Assembly (NCBI RefSeq): GCF_002355515.1
Contig: NZ_AP014809.1
Location: forward strand, 558,001-622,000
DNA from: Methylorubrum populi
GTDB taxonomy: Bacteria; Pseudomonadota; Alphaproteobacteria; Rhizobiales; Beijerinckiaceae
DNA length: 64,000 nt
Direction: 5' to 3'
The position numbers were made by a program, and so were the translations under genes. A model generated the notes under the pieces. That model made no database searches. It was not told the DNA's origin and saw nothing but the letters and a program-made list of their open reading frames with translations. Numbering within the stretch: the stretch's first letter is position 1; each line of letters opens with the position of its first letter. This document shows, piece after piece, positions 55,174-61,244 of the stretch.

Positions 55174-55271
55174 GCATCATCCCGAAAGGTGGTTTGCAGC
55201 TTTCGGAAAAAGATGATGCAAAAACAGATCCCTGGCGCATCGTGCTGGATCCGATATCCAGCACGATGCGC
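55174..55271. repeat. Dispersed-type intergenic inverted repeat pair
   Basis: Two palindromes fill the gap between convergent mltG and the HAD gene. The first, 55174-55219, has GCATCATC/GATGATGC outer arms and CGAAAG/CTTTCG inner arms. The second, 55235-55271, has a perfect 16-bp stem GCGCATCGTGCTGGAT/ATCCAGCACGATGCGC with a 5-base loop. The first matches a repeat I recall from rhizobial and Methylobacterium intergenic regions (GAGCATC...CGGAAAAGATGATGC). The second ends in the HAD stop codon and may be its terminator. Confidence 0.7.
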
Positions 55272-56014
55272 TAGCGGTGCGGCTCCGCTCCGGATCGGGG
55301 GCGCAAGACGCCGCTCGGCACGGCACTCACATCGAGCTGATCGAGCGAGGTGAGAACGAGGTCGGCCCCGGCCGCCCGCAGCAGCGCCGCGTCGCCGAGC
55401 CGTGCGATGCCAAGTCCCGCCATGCCGCCGGCCTTCGCCGCACGGATTCCAGCCGGTGCATCCTCGACGACGAGGCAGCGGTTGGGAGACGCGCCCACGG
55501 CCGAGGCGGCGAGCAGGAACAGCGCCGGATCGGGTTTGCCGCGCGGGACGTCGCGGCCGCTCACGTCGGCATCGAACAGAGACAACAGCGTGCGGCGGTC
55601 GGGCAGGATCACGCGGGCCAGCATCGCGTCGGCGTTCTTCGAGGACGAGGCGAGAACCGTGCGCAGAGCCGCTTCTCTGAGCGCCACCGCGAGACGGATC
55701 GCGTCGGGAAACGCCTCGAAGCGATCCTGTTCGATCAGCCGGTCGATCACCGCCTGCTTCTTCCGCGCGAAGTCGGCGGCATGAGCGGCTGCCCCGGCCC
55801 CGCCGAGACGCTCGAGCGTCGCCCGGGCGCCCTCCAGCCGCCGCTTGCCCGCGACATGAGCCTGATAGAAGGCCGTGGTGAAATCTGACGGGTCGGCAAA
55901 CTCGGCGAGCGCCTCGCGCCAAGCCTGCTCGTGAGGGGAATCGACCAGCACGCCGTCGACGTCGAAGATGACCGCCTGCAGCCTCTCCGGCACGGCCTCA
56001 GGACCCCGGTTCAT
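55271..56014 (-). CDS. HAD-family phosphatase, beta-phosphoglucomutase-like
   Basis: 247 residues. HAD motifs are FDVDGVLVDSPHEQAW (motif I, residues about 16-31), LASSSKN (motif II), GKPDPALFLLAAS (motif III) and VVEDAPAGIRAAKAGG (motif IV). The DxDGV and the cap region fit PgmB, which turns beta-glucose-1-phosphate into glucose-6-phosphate. This fits the next gene upstream, a GH65 phosphorylase whose coding end overlaps this start by 17 bases, so the two are translationally coupled. The 16-bp hairpin repeat ends in its stop codon. Confidence 0.87.
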   Translation of the reverse strand: MNRGPEAVPERLQAVIFDVDGVLVDSPHEQAWREALAEFADPSDFTTAFYQAHVAGKRRLEGARATLERLGGAGAAAHAADFARKKQAVIDRLIEQDRFEAFPDAIRLAVALREAALRTVLASSSKNADAMLARVILPDRRTLLSLFDADVSGRDVPRGKPDPALFLLAASAVGASPNRCLVVEDAPAGIRAAKAGGMAGLGIARLGDAALLRAAGADLVLTSLDQLDVSAVPSGVLRPRSGAEPHR

Positions 56015-58394
56015 GGCCGCCCCCGGGCGGCGGGCGGATCGCTCGCGTCGCCGAAGGCGCGGCCGATGACAGGCGGACGCAGTCTTCGGCATGCCATAGG
56101 GTCAGGTCCTCGCCCTCGATCAGTCGGTAGGTCGCTGCGACGTGGTCGAGTTCGACCCGGAGCACCCGTCCGCGGATCCGGAGCGTGAAGCTCATCCGGT
56201 TCCAGGTCGCGGGCAGGCAGGGTCGGAAGGAGATCCGCCCGCGGGTGTCGCGCAGCCCCGCGAAGCCGTAGACGAGCGCGAGCCATGTGCCGCCGATCGC
56301 GGCGATATGGGCGCCGTGCATCATGTTGCCGCCGATATCGGACAGGTCCATCGCCAGCGCGAAGTAGAAGTAGTGGATTGCCTTCTCGCGCAGCCCGATC
56401 TCGTTCGCGACGATGCTCTGAATGCAGACGGACAGCGACGAATCGTGGGTCGTGAGAGGATCGTAATACTCGAAGTTTCGTCGCTTTTCCTCGGTGGTAA
56501 AATGCTCGCTCAGCAGGAACATGGCCAGCACCATATCGGCCTGCTTGATCACCTGCGAACGATAGAGGTTCAGCGGATGATAGTGCAGCAGAAGCGGGTA
56601 GTGATCCTCCGGTGTGTTGGCGAAGTCCCATCGCTCCAGATCGAGGAAGGCATCGTCCTGTGGATGCACCTTCAGCCGCTCGTCGTAGGGCAGGTACATC
56701 CGCTCCGCCGCCTGATTCCAGGCTTCCGGCTCGTCCGGGTCGAGGCCCGTGCGGCGCAGGAGATTCGCGAAGCTTTCGGGATCGTCGCGCTCCAGCATCC
56801 GCACGACCTCCGCGGCGTAGCGCATGTTCTCCCGCGCCATCAGGTTCGTGTAGCAGTTGTTGTTGACGATCGCCGTGTATTCGTCCGGCCCGGTCACACC
56901 GTGGATGCAGAATCGCCCGCCCATACGGTCCGAGAAGAAGCCGAGGTCGCACCAGAGGCGGGCGGTCTCGACGAGGATCTCGGCGCCGTAGCGGTGCAGG
57001 AAATCCACGTCACCGCTGACTTCGACGTACTGGCGCAGGGCGAAGGCAATGTCGGCGTTGATGTGATACTGGGCCGTTCCCGCCGCGTAATAGGCGGAGG
57101 CCTCCCGCCCGTTGATCGTGCGCCAGGGAAACATCGCGCCGCGATGCCGGAGTTCGCGAGCCCGGTCGCGGGCGCTGTCGAGCATATCGTAGCGCACCTT
57201 GAGCAGACTGCGCGCCATTGGCGGGTTGGTGAAGATCAGGAACGGCAGGACGTAGATCTCGGTGTCCCAGAAATAGTGCCCTTCGTAGGTCCGCCCGGTC
57301 AGACCCCGAGCGGGGATCCCATGCCCCTCCGCCCGCTCGGAGGCCTGCATCAACTGGAACAGGTTCCAGCGGATCGCCTGTTGCAGCCTCACGTTACTGG
57401 CGTCACCGGCATCAACCTGCACGTCGGCGCGCTGCCAGAATCGGTCGACATCCGCGTGCTGGCGCGCGCGGATCGATGCGAAGCCTGTCTCCACCGCACG
57501 GTCGAGCGTCCATGCCACCTGGGAGCGGATCGGCTCGGGCGCCGTGTCGCCGGAATAGTGGTAGCTCAGGTATTTGTGGATGCGGATCGTCTGCCCGGGC
57601 GCGAGGGTCGCGCGGAACAGGATGCGGGCAAGATCGTCGTCGCAGGCCGCTTTGGTGGCGACCGGGCAATCGGCCGTCACCACGTGATCCATGCCGCAGC
57701 CGAGCGCCAGCCCTGAACTCGCGGTGCGATAGCTGAGGATGGCGCGCAGCGCCTCGGCCCGCGATCCGGTCGGGTGCAGGACCGGGCCGACGAACCCCTC
57801 CGCGAGACGCGGGTCGCTGGTGTCGGCGGCGAGCGGTTGGTCGTTCCGCAGTTCTGAGGCGATCACCACCTCCGCCTCGGCGTTCTCCGCCGTGAGCTCG
57901 TATTCGAGCGCGGCGAGATGGCGGTGGGCGAGAGAGACGAGGCGAACCGTCCGCAGACGCAGGCGCTTGCCCGCCGCAGTCATCCAGACCACGTCCCGGT
58001 TCAGGGTTCCGGTTCGAAAATCCAGGCTGCGCCGATAGGACAGGATCTCGGCCTCCACCAGGATGAAGGGCTCGTCGTCGACCGAGAGCGACATGACCGT
58101 CCCGTCGGGGCAGTTCAGGATGCTCTGTCCGACCGTGGGGAAGCCGTAGGCGCGCTCGCCGTACGAGATGGGGCGATGCTCGTAGAAGCCGTTGAGGTAG
58201 GTGCCCGCCTCTCGGACCGGTGTTCCCTCGTCGATAATCCCGCGGATCCCGAGATAGCCGTTCGACAGGGCGAACATCGTCTCCGCCTGCCCGGTGAAGT
58301 CCTGCACCAATTCCCGCACGTAGCGGACAGCCTCGATGGCCCACGGATTCGGAGGGAAGATATCGGTCGGTGGGTTCAGGCGCGGGCGAAGCAT
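55998..58394 (-). CDS. Glycoside hydrolase family 65 (trehalose/maltose/kojibiose phosphorylase type)
   Basis: 798 residues, the usual GH65 length. The N-terminal beta-sandwich leads to an alpha6/alpha6 barrel. The general acid is E505 in IHGVTGPDEYTAIVNNN, and the phosphate site KQAD lies near residue 620 (QVIKQADMVLAM). It should phosphorolyse an alpha-linked disaccharide to beta-glucose-1-phosphate and glucose; trehalose, maltose, kojibiose and nigerose phosphorylases share these motifs, so the substrate is not decided. The coupled PgmB-like gene supports a phosphorylase rather than a hydrolase. The upstream gap of 612 bases separates it from ackA. Confidence 0.9.
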   Translation of the reverse strand: MLRPRLNPPTDIFPPNPWAIEAVRYVRELVQDFTGQAETMFALSNGYLGIRGIIDEGTPVREAGTYLNGFYEHRPISYGERAYGFPTVGQSILNCPDGTVMSLSVDDEPFILVEAEILSYRRSLDFRTGTLNRDVVWMTAAGKRLRLRTVRLVSLAHRHLAALEYELTAENAEAEVVIASELRNDQPLAADTSDPRLAEGFVGPVLHPTGSRAEALRAILSYRTASSGLALGCGMDHVVTADCPVATKAACDDDLARILFRATLAPGQTIRIHKYLSYHYSGDTAPEPIRSQVAWTLDRAVETGFASIRARQHADVDRFWQRADVQVDAGDASNVRLQQAIRWNLFQLMQASERAEGHGIPARGLTGRTYEGHYFWDTEIYVLPFLIFTNPPMARSLLKVRYDMLDSARDRARELRHRGAMFPWRTINGREASAYYAAGTAQYHINADIAFALRQYVEVSGDVDFLHRYGAEILVETARLWCDLGFFSDRMGGRFCIHGVTGPDEYTAIVNNNCYTNLMARENMRYAAEVVRMLERDDPESFANLLRRTGLDPDEPEAWNQAAERMYLPYDERLKVHPQDDAFLDLERWDFANTPEDHYPLLLHYHPLNLYRSQVIKQADMVLAMFLLSEHFTTEEKRRNFEYYDPLTTHDSSLSVCIQSIVANEIGLREKAIHYFYFALAMDLSDIGGNMMHGAHIAAIGGTWLALVYGFAGLRDTRGRISFRPCLPATWNRMSFTLRIRGRVLRVELDHVAATYRLIEGEDLTLWHAEDCVRLSSAAPSATRAIRPPPGGGHEPGS

Positions 58395-58644
58395 CGATCG
58401 TCCCTTCGTTCCGTCTCGGGGGATGCCGGCTCGACGGCGACGAAGGGCAGTGTCCCGTCACGGATCATCGGCAACGGGCGCCTTCCACCCGCCTAAAGAG
58501 GTTGGCCGTCACACCCACTACGGTATGGGAGCAGCGCCCGCGCACCCCGCGAGGATGCAACCTGAGCAGGGTCGATCCTGGCAACCAAGCCTAGCTTGAG
58601 CGCTCATGATCGATGACTTCATACAATCAACGCAACCATACGGT

Positions 58645-58660
58645 GTCAACCGGTGTTGAC
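58645..58660. promoter_or_regulatory. Palindromic operator candidate GTCAAC-N4-GTTGAC
   Basis: Perfect 6-base arms around CGGT, in the AT-rich centre of the divergent GH65/ackA region and overlapping an alternative -35-like TTGACG at 58656. A typical dimer-binding site layout; the regulator is unknown. Confidence 0.45.
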
Positions 58661-58690
58661 GTTCGGATGACACGAACATCTCTAACGAAT

Positions 58691-58718
58691 TTGACGATAC
58701 GATATCATTTGTTATGCT
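58691..58718 (+). promoter_or_regulatory. Candidate promoter for ackA-hlyD-rbbA
   Basis: TTGACG at 58691-58696 and TATGCT at 58713-58718 with a 16-base spacer, in the AT-rich core, about 290 bases before ackA. Spacing and hexamers fit a housekeeping promoter, but the leader is long. Confidence 0.3.
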
Positions 58719-59006
58719 AAAATCTCCGGGGCTCTATCGAGATTTTTCAGCGATCTGCGTCTGAGAACCGATAATCATTTGCACGATCGGGGAAAATATT
58801 GAAATCCTTGGGCAGCTTCGATCGACACCGTCAAACTCGGCCGCGCAGGCTGCCGATGGATGGAGCAGATCCGATGGGGTTTCGCATCGCATCGATCCCG
58901 GAGGTCCGCGGCGGCCGGCTCTTGAGGCGCAATGCCGGGCCGGGGCGGGCGACGTTGACGGCATTGGCACCGGCGCTTCGAAAATCGGCTCCGGCGCGGG
59001 GCTGAG

Positions 59007-60209
59007 ATGGGCGACAGCATCCTGGTCGTGAATGCGGGCAGCTCATCGATCAAGTTCAAGCTCTACCGCATCGACAACGCGGATCTCGCTCCCCTGCTGA
59101 GCGGAGGGATGAGCGGGATCGGCAGTTCGCCGGTGTTCACGGTGGAGGATGGAACGGGTGCCGTCGCGGTGACCCGCCGCTTCGAGGCGGCCGACGTCCC
59201 CGATGCCTCCGCCGCGCAGCACCATCTCGCCGACTGGTTCACTAACCATCGCCCCGGCGAACCGATCGTTGCGGTCGGACACCGGGTGGTCCATGGCGGA
59301 CCGGATTTTTCGGAGCCGGTGCTGGTCGATGACGCGGTGCTGCGGACGCTCGAATCCTTCATCCCGCTGGCACCGCTGCACCAGCTCGGCAACCTCGATC
59401 CGATCCGGGTGCTTCGGCAGCGCCGCCCCGACCTGCCGCAGGTCGCTTGTTTCGACACCGCCTTCCACCGCGGCCATCCGGAGCTGTCCGACCGCTTCGC
59501 CCTGCCCCGCTTCCTCCATGACGAGGGCCTGCGGCGCTACGGGTTTCACGGGCTGTCCTACGAGTACGTCGCCGGGCGTTTGCGGGAGCTGTCGCCGGAG
59601 ACGGCGGAGGGGCGCGTGGTCGTGGCGCATCTCGGTTCCGGCGCCTCGCTCTGCGCCCTGAAAGCGGGCCGGAGCGAGGAAACCACCATGAGCTTCACCG
59701 CCCTCGACGGTGTGCCCATGGGTACGCGCTGCGGCGCGCTCGATCCCGGCGCCGTGCTCCACCTCATCGAGCACAAGGGAATGACGCCGTCCGAGGTCGG
59801 GCACATGCTCTACCACGAGAGCGGATTGCTCGGCCTGTCCGGTCTCAGCAACGACGTGCGCACCCTGCTGGCGAGCGAACGGCCCGAGGCCGCCATGGCC
59901 GTCGCCTTCTTCTGCCGGCGGGTGGCGCAGGCGGCAGCGGCGCTGGCGGTGACGCTCGGCGGCCTCGACGCCTTCGTGTTCACCGCCGGGATCGGCGAGC
60001 ACGCCCCCGAGATCCGGCGGCGCATCGTCGCCGATTTGGGCTGGGCGGGTTTGATCCTGAGCAATGACGCCAACCGCTCCGGCATCGCAAGACTCGATGA
60101 AGCGGGAAGCCGGGCGCAGATCTGGACCATCCCGACCGACGAGGAGCGCATGATCGCGAGACACACGTTGCGTCTGCTGGGCCGGACCGCGGCAGGAGCG
60201 ACGTCATGA
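59007..60209 (+). CDS. ackA: Acetate kinase
   Basis: 400 residues, the normal AckA length. Converts acetyl-phosphate and ADP to acetate and ATP, or the reverse. Motifs are NAGSSSIKFKLY (7-18), GHRVVHGG, FDTAFHRGHPELSDRFALPR, GFHGLSYEYV, HLGSGASLCALK and MGTRCGALDPG. Its usual partner pta or a phosphoketolase is not in the window. The stop overlaps the ATG of the downstream HlyD gene (ATGA), so translation is coupled. This is an unusual partner for an ABC exporter. Confidence 0.95.
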   Translation: MGDSILVVNAGSSSIKFKLYRIDNADLAPLLSGGMSGIGSSPVFTVEDGTGAVAVTRRFEAADVPDASAAQHHLADWFTNHRPGEPIVAVGHRVVHGGPDFSEPVLVDDAVLRTLESFIPLAPLHQLGNLDPIRVLRQRRPDLPQVACFDTAFHRGHPELSDRFALPRFLHDEGLRRYGFHGLSYEYVAGRLRELSPETAEGRVVVAHLGSGASLCALKAGRSEETTMSFTALDGVPMGTRCGALDPGAVLHLIEHKGMTPSEVGHMLYHESGLLGLSGLSNDVRTLLASERPEAAMAVAFFCRRVAQAAAALAVTLGGLDAFVFTAGIGEHAPEIRRRIVADLGWAGLILSNDANRSGIARLDEAGSRAQIWTIPTDEERMIARHTLRLLGRTAAGATS

Positions 60210-61237
60210 GGCGGCCAGCGCTCAACACGGGTGCGCGCGGGGGCCTTCTCGCGATCCTGCTCGTCACCGGCTTTGCCGTCGCCGCGCCCCCGCCCGCCCT
60301 GGCGCAATCACGCCTGAAGCAGTTGATCGACCGGCTGCGCGGGCAGCGGATGCCGGAGGGAATCGCCAAGTCGAACGGCCGCATCGAAGCGACGCAGGTC
60401 GATGTCGCGGCGAAATATGCGGGCCGGATCGCCAAGCTGCTCGTCAAGGAGGGCGACGAGGTCAGCGCGGGCCAGGTCGTCGCCACGATCTCCTCGCCCG
60501 AGACCGAGGCGCAGCTGCGCGGCGCACAGGCCCAGGTGCTGCGGGCCAAGAAGAGCCTCGCGGAGGCGGTGGCCCTGATCGCCCAGCGGAAGAGCGACCT
60601 CACCTTCGCCGAGGCCGACTTCAACCGCGGCAAGGAACTCGTCGGCAAGGGCTACCTGACCAAGCAGATCTTCGACCAGCGCAAGGCCAAGGCCGAGGCG
60701 GCCAAGGCAGGGCTCGAAGCCGCCCAGGCGCAGGAAGATCAGGCGAAGTTCGCGGTCGAGAGCGCCGAGGCCGACGTGCAGCGGCTCCAGGCCGTGCTGG
60801 TCGATCTCGTGCTGCGGGCCCCCCGCGACGGGCGGGTGCAGTACCGGCTGGCGCGGGAGGGCGAGGTGGTGGGCGCCGGCACCCGCATCCTGACGCTGCT
60901 CGACCTCGCCGACGTCTACATGACGATCTATCTGCCGGCCGCGCAGGCCGGGCCGCTGGCGCTCAACGACGACGCACGCATCGTCCTCGATCCCGTGCCG
61001 CAATACGTCATCCCGGCCACTATCAGCTTCGTCGCCGCCGACGCGCAGTTCACCCCCAAAAGCGTCGAGACCGAGGAGGAGCGGGAGAAGCTCACCTTCC
61101 GGATCAAGCTCCAGATCGATCCGAAGGTGCTGAAGAAGTACCATCAGCGGGTGAAGACGGGTGTGCGTGGAATGGGCTTCGTGCGCACCAAGGCCGACGT
61201 TCCATGGCCCGCCGACCTCGCCGTGAAGCTGCCGTGA
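60206..61237 (+). CDS. HlyD-family periplasmic adaptor (YhiI-like)
   Basis: 343 residues. A signal peptide or signal anchor (LLAILLVTGFAVAAPPPALA) precedes the adaptor. The lipoyl-like half QVDVAAKYAGRIAKLLVKEG, a long coiled coil (about 90-180) and the second half with RAPRDGRVQYRLAREGEVV follow, then the beta-barrel. It links an inner-membrane ABC exporter to the outer membrane. It overlaps ackA by four bases and is followed by rbbA after 7 bases, an operon of the yhiI-rbbA-yhhJ type. Confidence 0.88.
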   Translation: MRRPALNTGARGGLLAILLVTGFAVAAPPPALAQSRLKQLIDRLRGQRMPEGIAKSNGRIEATQVDVAAKYAGRIAKLLVKEGDEVSAGQVVATISSPETEAQLRGAQAQVLRAKKSLAEAVALIAQRKSDLTFAEADFNRGKELVGKGYLTKQIFDQRKAKAEAAKAGLEAAQAQEDQAKFAVESAEADVQRLQAVLVDLVLRAPRDGRVQYRLAREGEVVGAGTRILTLLDLADVYMTIYLPAAQAGPLALNDDARIVLDPVPQYVIPATISFVAADAQFTPKSVETEEEREKLTFRIKLQIDPKVLKKYHQRVKTGVRGMGFVRTKADVPWPADLAVKLP

Positions 61238-61244
61238 GGGCGGC

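Larger units (their letters stand above)
58395..59006. promoter_or_regulatory. Divergent control region GH65 / ackA
   Basis: About 610 bases, with a distinctly AT-rich core at 58600-58800. It contains a perfect GTCAAC-CGGT-GTTGAC palindrome at 58645-58660 and a possible plus-strand promoter TTGACG-16-TATGCT at 58691-58718. A 68-residue frame at 58799-59005 ends just before ackA but has no coding character. The arrangement suggests coordinated control of both operons. Confidence 0.5.

Noticed and set aside
58799..59005. 68-codon frame ending two bases before ackA
   Set aside because: TTG start with no ribosome binding site and Arg/Pro-rich composition; the position next to ackA could still be a leader, but nothing supports it.
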